A DNA stretch of 64,000 bases from Serilophus lunatus. Taxonomy: Eukaryota; Chordata; Aves; Passeriformes; Eurylaimidae. Below, piece after piece: positions 50,487-61,900 of the stretch. Under the pieces are notes generated by a model. That model did not search any database. It was given only the letters and a program-made list of their open reading frames with translations, and was not told the DNA's origin. The position numbers and the translations under genes are program-made. Location: contig VXBA01000127.1 in assembly GCA_013399895.1 (NCBI GenBank), positions 207,877-271,876 on the forward strand, in the 5' to 3' direction. Every line of letters begins with the position of its first letter. The first letter of the stretch is position 1.

Positions 50487-53400
50487 CTAGCTTTGTGACA
50501 GGGCAGCATGTGAGGTAAGCCGACACATGTAGGGCAAGCGGACACATCAAGGGGCAGTGGTAAATGTGGTCCAGGTGAGAGTGTGGATCTTCAGAGCTCA
50601 CATGTTCTTTAGAGACAATGTGCACCAGTCTGGTGTGACTCACCTACTGTCACTAATGATTACTGCTGTAACAATTTTAAGGTGCTCGAGGGTCTGTGGA
50701 AGGGTCTAATCCAAAGCCTAGAAAGGTTGACAGGAATTTGGTTTTGAGGGGAGCCCAGGAAATACATTTAAAAGATCCAGAAAGTAAGATTTCTAAGACT
50801 GTCTTTAAATAAATAATAAAATGGGGAAAGAAAACAGTTTTTCTCTTCCTCTGGCTTGCCAGCGTGAGTTGATCGAAAACAGGGAGGTGATCTCAGGAAC
50901 ACTTGCTCTAGCCTCCTGTTCATAAGTAGCAGGAAGGCCTGTCAAACCTGTCAAACTCCTTGAGCTCCTGGGGTTTACAGACTTCTCTCAGCTCCCCAAG
51001 CAAAACCACAATCCCATAAAGAGGTCTTTTCAGCAAAACCTTCTGCCATTTGCCTGAAGCCAACAAATCACTCATTTAAAAAACCCCAAGTATTTCTCAT
51101 TTGGAAACATCCCTTCCCCTTGTCCTCCCTCTCGCCTGGTGAAGCCCTGAGCAATGGCCTTGCAGCAGCAGTTTTTTGCAGAAACTGGCCCCCGCAGGGT
51201 ATGTCAGAGCCCAAAATCTGCAGTCTGTACAGAGACCAAAGTGTTACTGGTCCAAGGAGAGCCTGGCTTGGGTAAGGACTCCAGAAATGACTACCTGGCC
51301 TAAATCAGAGCTTGAGGTTGGTGTAAAATGGCTTACATTCATTCCTGTCCCTTGCCTCCTGGTGGATGTCTCTGAGCTTCTTGGGTCCAGCTAACTGCCA
51401 AGGTGCACGTTCCCCACTGTTGAGGCACCTAGAAGAGACATCCAGGCTATCTGGTCTTTGACCTTCCTTTCGTTCCGTATATTGCTTCAATCTTCCCCTG
51501 AAAGGTGCTGTGAAAACAAAAGCTTTCAGATCATTGCCACCAGTCCCAGCCTTTGTCTTCGTGCTATACCCACTGGCTGCCTGTCTCCAAACTCACTTCT
51601 GTCCCTGCCCTGCCAGCACATGGCTGATGGAAAGCTTCGGTACCACAGACCCAAGGCTCCAGTTGGTCACAGAATGAATCTCTGCAATTCTCAGGACTAC
51701 TGCTCTGTCAGGGTTTCTAATCCAGTGTTAGAAAAAAAGAATTCCCAAAAGAAGAGGGAAGACATGAAGCAACAGTCACTTTTGGAGGCATTATTGGATT
51801 TGTTTGAATGAAGTTGCAGGAGCACATTCTGACCCGAGCGATCCTGGGTTTGTCAGCTATTTTTCAACGTCATTTTGGGCTTGTTCCAACTGGCATATGT
51901 CTTTGGGAATTGTTGGACTAGCTATATGCCAAATTATATTCTTTGATTTATAGGTGGAAGATCAGAGGACAAGAAACAATAATTTTTTCATGGACTTGCT
52001 GAAAGTAACAGAATTACACTCAAATTCCATCATGGCAGAACCATAACAACACCATAGTAAATAAAACAGTGGTTTCTCAACGGGAGTAAAATGTGGCAAC
52101 TTCAAGCTGTAATTTATTCATAATGTGGGAGACAGGCTCTGGCAAGAGTTAAGCAGTCATCAATACATGTATCGTAAGGGCAGAGGTATAGCAGAAACAA
52201 ATCTGTTGAAAACACAGTAAACAATGATATCACAAAGAGTGAAGTAAAACTTAAAACATACCCTGAAATACAGGTTTTGGAAGTTGGCACTTAGCCTATG
52301 CTATGTTTCATTTTGCATCTATTCTATCTTAGCATGCAAAAATGCACTCATGATCACCTGATTCAATGCTTGAAAAACCCAAACCATATTTAAGGTCTAG
52401 TATTTAAAAGTTAATCCTGTGAAGCAAAGGGAGGATTTTTTCCTAAAACCCTAGAAACAGCTAAGAACTATTCAGCAGAGGCTGCAATGCTCATACTACA
52501 TGAAAAAGGAACAGTACATGTGCAGTATTATACTTGTTGTTCTCCAGAGTGAAAAGTGTGAAAATAAAGCAAAAAGGAGAGAGAACCAATCTAACATACT
52601 TCCTTAGGACCTCAAGCTACTGACTCCATAAGTAAGCCCCTTAATAGACACAGGCAGATACATGACATATATCTAATGAACTAATGAACTCATCTCCAGT
52701 TCATTACTCAAGTTTCCATGGCAAAGGAACATACTAGTTTCAAGATAATGTTCATCCATAGAAATGGATTTTATCCAGAAGTGGAGCATAGTCTTATGTA
52801 TTAACAAGCACATACTACCACTATAATTGTTGATTTTATAGATGTACTTATATGAAAGAATATGAATGTTGCAAAACAAACTAACAGTAATATTTAAGAT
52901 GCACTTCCAAGAAAAACCTGCTTGTCTTGAAACTCTTTTCCCTTATGCTTCATGCTTTTCTTAAGAACCATTTTAGTTCAGAATGGATAATGGCCACCAA
53001 GCCAGCAATCCTACGTCCAAAGGTGCATGTGCTGGGTGCCTAACGGAAAGGAAAATGGTACACACCAACGCTTCCAGTGCACTTCTACAGCCCATTCACC
53101 CCCTCCATCTGGAAAGGATAGCAAGATATACACCAGCTCATTGTACTGTCTCAGACCCTGCAACAACAGTCATCTGTATTTTGTACAGGCCAGAGTCTCA
53201 CAAAAATTTCACACAATGAACGATTAGGACAAATGATCCATTTATCTGAGACCTGAGCAACTAAGATGAGTAGTCACTCAGATGCAATCACGTGGAAGTC
53301 TGTGCTTTGGATGTTAGGTCACATTTTTTAGTATAGCCAGGCTTGAAAAGGAACATGGAAAAGTTGGAAAAGGCTTCATAGTTCTGATAAAACAAGCAGT

Positions 53401-55550
53401 GTCCTCAAAATTGTATTTGCAGGAAAAAAGTAGCCAGTACCTTGCCTTAGGTTCATGTGTGATGCACTAAAACTGAGGGTTGACACACAAGTGGGTTAGG
53501 GGGAGGCAGAACAGATCTCAGGACTGTTCACTTTGCCTAGGAAAGTGTTGACAGGATGCACAAAACCAATGCACACTCAAGGCAGCCATGTTGGCTTCTG
53601 CTCCATTGGAAAGAGAAATGTTTGCCACATGCAAGCAGAAAACATTGGCAGGAAAATAACTTTAAATTCTAAATTTGAAAAGGAGTGTTACAAGCAGGAA
53701 AAAAAAGGGGGGAAGGAAGTACAGGAATAACATTCCCCTGGACTCTCTGTTTGCACCTTCAGGCTCTGACCCTATGATGGACATGCTTGAAAGTAATTAA
53801 TTTGCGAAAGAGAACCTAAAGGTAACTTCTGAATGTAAGATGGGAGAAAAGCACATGTGCCCATCACCTGTGGTCTGGGATGAGGATGAACAAGTATTTC
53901 TTGGAGGAGAACAATGCAGCTCTCCCATGCTAGTTACCAGCACAGAGACTGGCTGATGTTATAGATGTAGATGGCAGGCATATGTAGTTGTATACTGGGA
54001 AAAAGCAGTGGAAGAAGCCCCAGCTGTAACATGCACTCTGCAAATGTTGTTCCTTCTACATTTTTCCTGATTTCTACTTTGTATCAACTTAGGACTTAGG
54101 AGAAAGACAAGAAGGCGTATTTATTTCTAGCCATGCCATCAGAGAGTGACAAAACCTTATGAGACATTTTGTCTCATCTACAGCCTTCCACGCCAGTTGT
54201 CATTTGCCTCCTGAGCCTAATGGAAACCTGCCCTGGATGGTATGTTCTTTGTTATTCTTTCAATGTCCTTGTCTTTTATTTATTTCCCTTGCCTCTCAAA
54301 AGCTGTTCAGAGGTCCCATTGCTTCCTGCTGGCCAGGGAAGGCTATGAGAACAAACAGTTATATTGAATTAAAATACACACACTATCACAAGAAAAACAG
54401 AAGAAGGGAGCAGGGTATTTGCTTAACAAAGGGTAGTGGAAGTCATGGGATAGAGCTACCAGAAATACTGAAGTGGGGTTTTATGTCAAGGCTTGTTTAT
54501 ACATGAACTCGGTGAGGAACAGAGCATCTGAATTCACACTGTGGTGGTGCTGCAATTTGAACCTGTGCATATTCAGTGTTTCCTTTGGGTATTAAATAGA
54601 AGTTTGCTTGAAATAATGCAAATTATAATTTTTGGCAGTGTGGATTCTCCTACCTATACTACTGGAAGAGATGGTTGCTGTTAGACTAGAAAGTGGAGAG
54701 CTTACACACAGCATTCTTCTCTTCTGCAGTAAAGATGCTACATTGACCATCATCTTCAAGGAAGAGAGCATAATTGCTAAAACAAGGGACATCATTAGCC
54801 TCCCATCTCTAGGGCAAATGAACCCTGTGGTCCATGCTTGAACCAGGCTACAGCAGATTGTATCTGTTTTATTTGGAAATTTTCCTTTCTATCATCTGTT
54901 AAAAAAATTATTAGCAGGTGCTAAAAACTGTGACCTCCAACCTAGAGACCTAGAGCCAAAATACCAGAGGGGAAAAAGTCAGTTCTTGACAACCGTCTGA
55001 CTCCAGGGTTGGATGAGCCAGAGATACAATCTGCTGCTATGGGAGATGCCACATCAGAGGAGGCAAGTGGTAGCACCTCATGCAATTAGTCTTAATTGGG
55101 TTTTTTGGGGGGCTTTTTGAAGCTACAAGTGGCAAAGGCAATTCCTTGCCTCTGTGAAGTTATAAGCCTGGTCATCTTTTCTGATGCCGTAGAAGAGTTA
55201 GACCAGCTTGCAGTTGATCAAAAAAGGTCAGGATACCTGTGCACCACCCAGAATAATAAACTGAAGTAATTTAACTTTTACTGTGTAAATGGCACACTGC
55301 TATGTATGCAAATCCCAGTGAACTCAGGAGAATAAATTCTTACTACCATGTAATTATACACACACCCGTGTAAAAATGAGCTGATACAGAATAACTATGC
55401 ATATAGCTATGCCTTTGCCTATTTCAACTCCTGGGTTATAAAATTGCCAATGTATTGACATAAAAATGCAGTTTAATGGATTACATCTAAATAGAAATGT
55501 GTGAAAAGGCTTTTATTTTGGCTAGAGTCCAGTCTCTTAAAATAATTATA

Positions 55551-55582
55551 ATTACTATTTTTACTACTACTACTACCACCAC
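55551..55582 (+). repeat. (TAC)n trinucleotide microsatellite
   Basis: TACTATTTTTACTACTACTACTACCACCAC, a short imperfect triplet repeat. Confidence 0.85.
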
Positions 55583-55922
55583 AGTGAATTGGGAGGCCCC
55601 TTGGTTTTACCTATGGTACAAAAAACAAGAACAAGCCTGATCTAAAAAACAGGACAGATGCAAAAGGGGCAGATGCAACATGCTATCTCCAACATGGAGT
55701 AACAGGACAGGAGGTGGATATAGGTTTCAGCTCTTCTAAACTCTTAAATTCACCCATATGGCGTGGGCCCTCTCTGCCACGATATGGCTTTCTTAGGGAA
55801 GGAAAGAGGGGGAAAACATACTTTACTGATGCAGTAGAGAGAGTGGCTTTTGTTACGATTGGTGTGGCCCTGCTCGGCATTTTGCAGCAGAGATAGGGTT
55901 AACCATCAGTGCAGGTTGTACG

Positions 55923-55923
55923 N
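55923..55923. other. Single ambiguous base (N)
   Basis: One undetermined base within otherwise resolved sequence. Confidence 0.98.
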
Positions 55924-56437
55924 GGTTGCACCTGGACAGTTTCACCGTGACACTGCAGGACACCACGGTGGCAGCTGTGCAGCAGAGGTAGCATCTTGGC
56001 TGGGTCACAGAGACACTGCAGAACGTGTGGAGGCAAGAGCCGAGCAAGCATCTCTTTTCCCCTTTCTTTTTTCACCTGCCTGCCTTTATTATGGCCATAG
56101 CATGAGCCATTGTGCTATGTTTCAGCCTGAAAATCAGAAGCATTTCTCCTGTTCACTTCTTGTCAATATAGAAGAATTTTTAAAAATCTCTCAAAGGACA
56201 AAACCCCACACTTCAAGTGCCATTTTGGCATCTCCCAGATCTCTTGTTACTTCATGCTGGGGTCTGCTGGGTTCTTTATGAAAAATCTTTTAAAACTGCT
56301 GCTTTCTTTCTGACGCCAACCTTAATTTTGGATGCACAGCCCATGCAGCCAGGAATCATCCCCTCCACGGCCATTGCTCTTTATCAGCCATGCTTATTCA
56401 GAGGTAGCTATTTTCTACCAGCTCTGGGGCTCAGAAA

Positions 56438-56471
56438 ATGAAATTAAATAAAATAAAGTAAAATAAAATGA
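56438..56471 (+). repeat. (AAATA)n microsatellite
   Basis: AAATTAAATAAAATAAAG then AAAATAAAATG; a short pentanucleotide repeat. Confidence 0.8.
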
Positions 56472-58324
56472 GAGCACACCCTTTCTCCCTCCCCTCCCCA
56501 AAAGAGAGAAAGTGAGCCTACCCAGCAAACAGCAGTGGGCTCACGAGGACTAGGAAATCTGTTTGCCAGGAGGCCAAATGGTTTGCCTGCAGCTCCAGAA
56601 AAAGACATGTTATTTGGTGCCTGAAATCATTTAAAGAAAACAAAGGATGACTGCTACATGCCTGCCCATGATCATCTGGAGCATTGTGCTGTTGTGGGAT
56701 ATTTATGCCAACCAAATGGCAACAAAATACCAGCACGTGGATCAGGGCTAGCTGGTTGTACACAGGCATGCCTGTGGGACCAGCCTCCAACAGCTCAGCA
56801 CACATTAGCTAATGCCTCAAACCCTAAGGAAGGGAAGACGTCTTTCCCATTATCTCCATTTTACAGGTGTTGAAAGGGAGGTTGGGGAGATTTGCCACCA
56901 AGGAGGTCTGTAAGAGCTGGGATTAGTGGTTACAGGTCCCAGCTCTCAGCTCTGTGCATAGACTGTGTCTCTTGGAATGGATTTGGGTGCAGACTTTTAG
57001 TTCTGTAACACGAGAGAGAGAAAAAACACCTTCCAGCTTCCACTAAGGGAATTATTTCTTCCTACCAATGCCATATTCATTTGTCTTTAAGAGTGCTGTT
57101 AGGATTAGTTGAGTTAGAAATCCATATCGTCAATTAAAATTTAATATCATCCCATAGAAACCTGAAAAAAGACAGCCTTTTGGAAGCAAGAATAACCAAG
57201 TTTGCACTGTGGTGATCAGAACAAGAAGCATCATTTAGGAAAACTTGTAAATGATCCTGCTGTCTATGTAGTCACATACATCAAACGATCTGTGTGTATA
57301 TCACCAAAAAACCCCACTTTGGTCTACATTACTCCCAAATACTGCTCCTGTTTTGGACTTTCTCTTTCCATCCATCCAGCATCAATCCTGCTCAGAAACC
57401 TTTCAACACCAAAAGAAGTGTGAAGATTTCCTACCTCATTACTGCCTTTGAAAGGCAGCCACAACCACAAAAAATAGACCTCAGGGAAGAGGGAGAAAAT
57501 TTCTGCATGCTCAAGCAGAGCCTCACCTGCCAGTTATCCCCTCTCCTTTGTGCTTTGAAGAAGCATCTCACCTCTTACAAGGGAAACAAGTTTCTCATGG
57601 AGGGAGATGTGGTTAATAATTCTGTCTGTGCTTCCCTCGCCTCCTCTGAGCTGACAATGCCGTGGGCCCAGCGCTCCCTCCCGTGCTACAAAAAAGAAAG
57701 AGACTCCCTGGCATCCCTGGTTCCTCCCAAGTCACATGTTTCCCAAATTATCCTTTAAAAATGCAGTGCTGGTGGCTGAAGAGATGGTTAGCCAGCAGCA
57801 ACTGGACCATGACAGAAATGTGAGTTTATAACCTGGCAACATAGTTTTGGCTCTGAAATTTAACAGATCCCATTATAATCTCTGCATTCAAAGACTTGAG
57901 TTTTAAATAATAGTTCATTGCAAGATAATGCCCTGTGTATCCAGCATTAGTGAAGTTTAGTATCTAATCTGTCCTGGCCTTTCTCAGCTATCAGAGACGT
58001 TCTCCCAATGTCCGACTTGCTGCTTTAATGCTGCCTCAGTTAATAACACCTGCTGGAGAGACAGCAGCATCTCTTGGCAAACTAAATGGGCACAGTCTCA
58101 GGAGTCAAAATCTGAATATGTATAGAACATGTAAGTAATCATTAATGCACAGCACATCCCCTCTAGTCATTGAAATAAATTATTGGCATCAACATCACCA
58201 AGAAATAAACCAGGTGCCACCCCAGTGGTCGAGAACCTATAGGTAAGTGTAAATTATCAGTCTGCTTCAAAATTTCTAAACCTTCTGAAAACAAAGGAAT
58301 AATCACACCATGCTGGTTGTAAAG

Positions 58325-58386
58325 ATGTGTGCATGCACATATATGTCTGTTTGTGCATCTGCATGTATGCACACAATGTTTGCACA
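58325..58386 (+). repeat. Degenerate TGCATG/CATA tract
   Basis: Alternating purine-pyrimidine sequence (TGTGTGCATGCACATATATG and similar), a decayed dinucleotide repeat. Confidence 0.7.
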
Positions 58387-61300
58387 CCATTATGTTGTGG
58401 CTTTAATCATTTGTTTTAAATGGCTGGTGAAGGAGCCCTATAGCACCTCTATATATGGATAGCCAAGTTTCACGCTTGCCATGCCAATTGTTACTTGCCA
58501 CAAAGTCTACAAATTGCTTCTGGAAAAGTGTAATCCTGGTTTTACCTCTATATTTTAAAAATCATTTTCCCATGTATTATCTCTTCACGGCTTTATAAAT
58601 TTACACTTTTATTCTCCAAATGGCTCGACTAGAATGCTGTATCTCTGAACAGAAATATATTCCCCCCTGCTATTTTTCTGCAGGTGCCTGGTTCATTCAG
58701 AAACAAGGGAAAAAATATGAATGATTGTTTTTAAATTCCCCCAACATGCAGAGCTCAGACAAGCCACAGATGTAAATGCGGAAAGCAAATGTATTGCTGG
58801 CATTAGGAAATGGCTGGATTCACTATGTGTGTAAGCAAGCACCTTTATCTAGGCATGGTTGTAAGCTGCCGTTTTGATATAATCCCTGGTTTTCTGGACT
58901 GAGTACACAGAAGCTGGCACAAAACATCTATCATAGTCCCCCATAATACCCAGCCATCAATCAAGCACCTTCTGCCAGCACTGATCTACATTCACACCCG
59001 GACAAGCCATGGACAAGCCTGCACATCCATGTCACCAGTAGCTTTTGTCATTTGGGAGTATCAGGGCCCCATGCTAGCACAGCAAATGATACTGCTGCTC
59101 TCCATGAATCAGAAGCTCGGTGTTGCCATGAGGAATCCTGAGCTGGAAGGTGTTGTGTTGTGTCAGAGCACGGGAGCTGCCCCAGTGCTGCAAGAATAGA
59201 GGTGGGGTCCTTTTCTCAGGAGGTGAAGGTGGCTCTCCTCGAAGGACCAGGCAGAGGTGGTATACAAAATGTGCGTGTCCCTCTGCCCTGGGGACCAGCA
59301 CAGGCTCCCTTTCTATTCATTTCGGCAATATCCTTTCCAGTCCTGCATCTGGGCTGACCAGCTGTCCAACCAGAGGATGTGACACATGTTCCTCCCCACC
59401 CCTGTCCCTGCTGACTTATCAGACCCATAGGTGCTTTGAGGAGAGTGAAAGCTGCAAGCGATGCTTCTGGCAAGGCAGCAGGTAAGACAGACTTGGCCCT
59501 ATGATTTGGTCCTGTCTATTCTGCACTAAGAACACTTTTTAAAGGATAAAATCCTTCACAATGACACTTTTGATTTAGATCTAATAAATGGGGTTTGTAA
59601 AATTCTTAGGTCCTTGACAGATAAGCAACTAAGAAAGGGAGGGAGTAATGCCTTGATACCTAGGAAAGCTGGGAGACAGCTTCTTAAGTGGTAAGGTAAT
59701 AAAAACAAAGCAAACACTACAAAACAGGCCATTCATATAAAGCCACATCTGCCATTAAAAGGGACCTTGCTGTCACTCTGCGCCCTGTGCTCTGCATGGT
59801 GGTAAGGGGCTGATTGTGTCCTTGGAGAGCTCAGGGCAGAAGGCGACTGAATGCCAGCAGTACTGCCTTCCTTTCAAGGTTGTTTTCCTTTCCTCTATAT
59901 CCTGGGAAAATCCCTGTGGGTTTTACTCTCCTAATTAACATGATCTGAGGGTATTTGGGTGAAATCGGTGCCTATGTGCAAGGGCTGGGAACAAGGTGTG
60001 TGTACATGCATGTGTTACCTATGTCTAGGGGGTTTTAGTTGCAATTGCAGAAATGGTCTCTGTTTGGGGAGAGCACAAAACGGAACTGGAGCAGCCAAGA
60101 GGCAAAGAGACTCATGCTTTATGGTACCTTATAACACAATGAATGTAGCTCTATTTACATGGCTATAAAATGCTGCTAAATCCTTAGCTTGCCAGCTCAT
60201 CACCATATCGGGGAGCTAGAGCTGCTCACCTTCCTACTTTACTGTCCCGTTGGAGGAGCTCAGTGCTCCTAGTTCCTTTTTGTATTTGGTCTTAAGATCT
60301 TCCCTTTATCCCTGCTTTCTATTTAAGAGCAGTCTCGTGCAAGAGTGCATAAACCCAGGCCAGAGGTTCCTCTACAAGCACTGCCTGGCAGGCTCATACC
60401 CCTGGGAAGACCCCAGGTGCCACCTGAAAGCATCAAACCCCACAGCTGTGCTCCCAGTGATCAGAGCAGGTTAATCTCATTGCTGGGGTATTTCTCTAGC
60501 CACAGCAAGATGCACTAAATGGCAAATACATCTGACACATGAACATAGCCAAATAGAGAACAGAAACCTAAGTACTGATGAAGTAAATGTTGATAAAATC
60601 TTGGGCAGATTGCTCTGAGCCCTGGGTCAGGTGATGGTACAGCATAAACTAATGCAAGATTTCCAGGAAGTGCATGATGAACTGTTTCAAGGCAGGCTTT
60701 CTTTTTTCTGTGCTAGAGGAGAGGAGGGAAAAAAGGATCCAAGGGCTGTCCCCAACAGTTAGGCACACTTGGGAATGGCTGTTGAAGCCAGCGTCTGGTG
60801 CTGCCCTGGATCGCCACCAGCAAACTTGGAAGCTGAAAAAGTGCTCTGGGCCAAGCCTGACTCTGTCCTGCAAGAAATGAGAATATAAAAGTAAAAAAGA
60901 GGCTCCCCACCCTGAGGGTATCTATCCGGGCTGAGGTAGAGACAAGGCAACAGGCTGCTGCCTTTGGCATGCCCTGGCCCTTGGTGAGCTGGGACTGGGA
61001 CTGACAGCTTGGTCTGAGCTGAACTGGTTTGTATTTGGCTATAGTTTTAGAAGAGGAGTTTTATGGCATCATGGAGAGTCTGCATTTTTGTGGGATTCAA
61101 ATATTCCTTAATTAGGTGTTGTCTCTCAGTAGAATGAAAAGAGGGGGTTTATTTCATTTTACTTTGCCGTTTTAATTTATTCCCATTTCTGTTTAATAAC
61201 TGGGTAGAGGAATGTTAAACAGCTGCTGTAAAATATTCAGTAGCATGGCCTCAACTTTCAAACACTATCTGAAATCCAAGTTGGTGATGATGGGTGTCTG

Positions 61301-61504
61301 GGGAGCTGCTTCCAGGTTTGAGATAGGGGATAGGCTTAATTTGTCCTGTTGAACCTCCTTTCCTTACCCATTTCCCACGGGAAGCAGCTTTCCTCCTCCT
61401 TATTACAGATGAAAGGGTTGGCTGTGAGAGGGTGCAGCCTCACAATAAACGTATATGACCTCCCTGCCAGCAACAAACAGCCCCAGATTCGGAGGCTCAG
61501 GGTT

Positions 61505-61680
61505 GCTAGTCCAGGGGAGCACGCCGGGGAGGTGCGAGCTGGGCAGGCAGGGACAGGTAGGGGAAGCAGTACCAAGCAGGATGGGCAAAGAGGACAGGCA
61601 CAGGCAGGGCGGGCAAGCATAGGCAGGCACAAGAAGGCCGGGCAGGCACGGGCACGAACACTCGTAGCCAGGCAGGACGG
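61505..61680 (+). repeat. Degenerate GGCAGG/GGGCA minisatellite-like stretch
   Basis: About 175 bases of the + strand are built from variants of GGCAGGCA, GGGCAAGCA and GACAGGCACAG. Pyrimidine is rare apart from C in GGCA. Translation gives Pro/Cys-rich or Gly/Gln-rich low-complexity peptides, so the long frames here are artefacts. Confidence 0.7.
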
Positions 61681-61824
61681 GCCGTGGAGGCAGCAGGGGC
61701 CGGAGCCGGCGGCCGGGGAGTGCCGAGCCGCTCGCCACGGGCACTGCCCGCAACTCCCCGTGGGGCCGGGCCGGGCTCCCCCCGTGGCACCCCTCCCCGC
61801 GGGGCCTCGGGATGGCACGGCGGC

Positions 61825-61900
61825 ATCGAAAACCCACTCACGTGGGGTTTAGACTATAAAAACATCCGGGCTGGGAACCTGCTCCCGGTCCGTAAAACTC
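61825..61900 (+). promoter_or_regulatory. Candidate core promoter: palindromic E-box plus TATA box
   Basis: CACGTG at 61839-61844 sits inside a near-palindrome (AACCCAC...GTGGGGTT). Eleven bases further is TATAAAAA at 61855-61862. CpG-rich DNA lies on both sides. The arrangement would direct + strand transcription starting near 61885-61890. No coding exon follows that I recognise, so the product would be non-coding or outside the window. Confidence 0.4.

Larger units (their letters stand above)
47670..55550. other. Intergenic DNA with minor simple repeats only
   Basis: About 7.9 kb of AT-leaning unique sequence. It contains an A/GA tract (49415-49459) and a CATTTT-like patch (50419-50486). 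A weak CR1-tail-like word (GGGTTGGACTAG, about 48464-48475) was noted but is too short to call. The longest open frames (about 115 codons at 48843, 51458 and 54159 on +) show no known domain and no splice support. Confidence 0.55.
55583..61499. other. Intergenic DNA, nothing coding recognised
   Basis: Unique sequence of mixed composition with one ambiguous base (55923). It contains an AAATA-type repeat (56438-56471) and a TGCATG-rich dinucleotide tract (58325-58386). A slightly GC-richer patch surrounds 55860-56040. Frames such as 57294-57758 (+, 154 codons) have no recognised domain, initiation context or exon structure. Confidence 0.55.

Noticed and set aside
57294..57758. 154-codon + strand frame
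   Set aside because: AT-leaning intergenic DNA with no domain, no exon borders and no promoter features.
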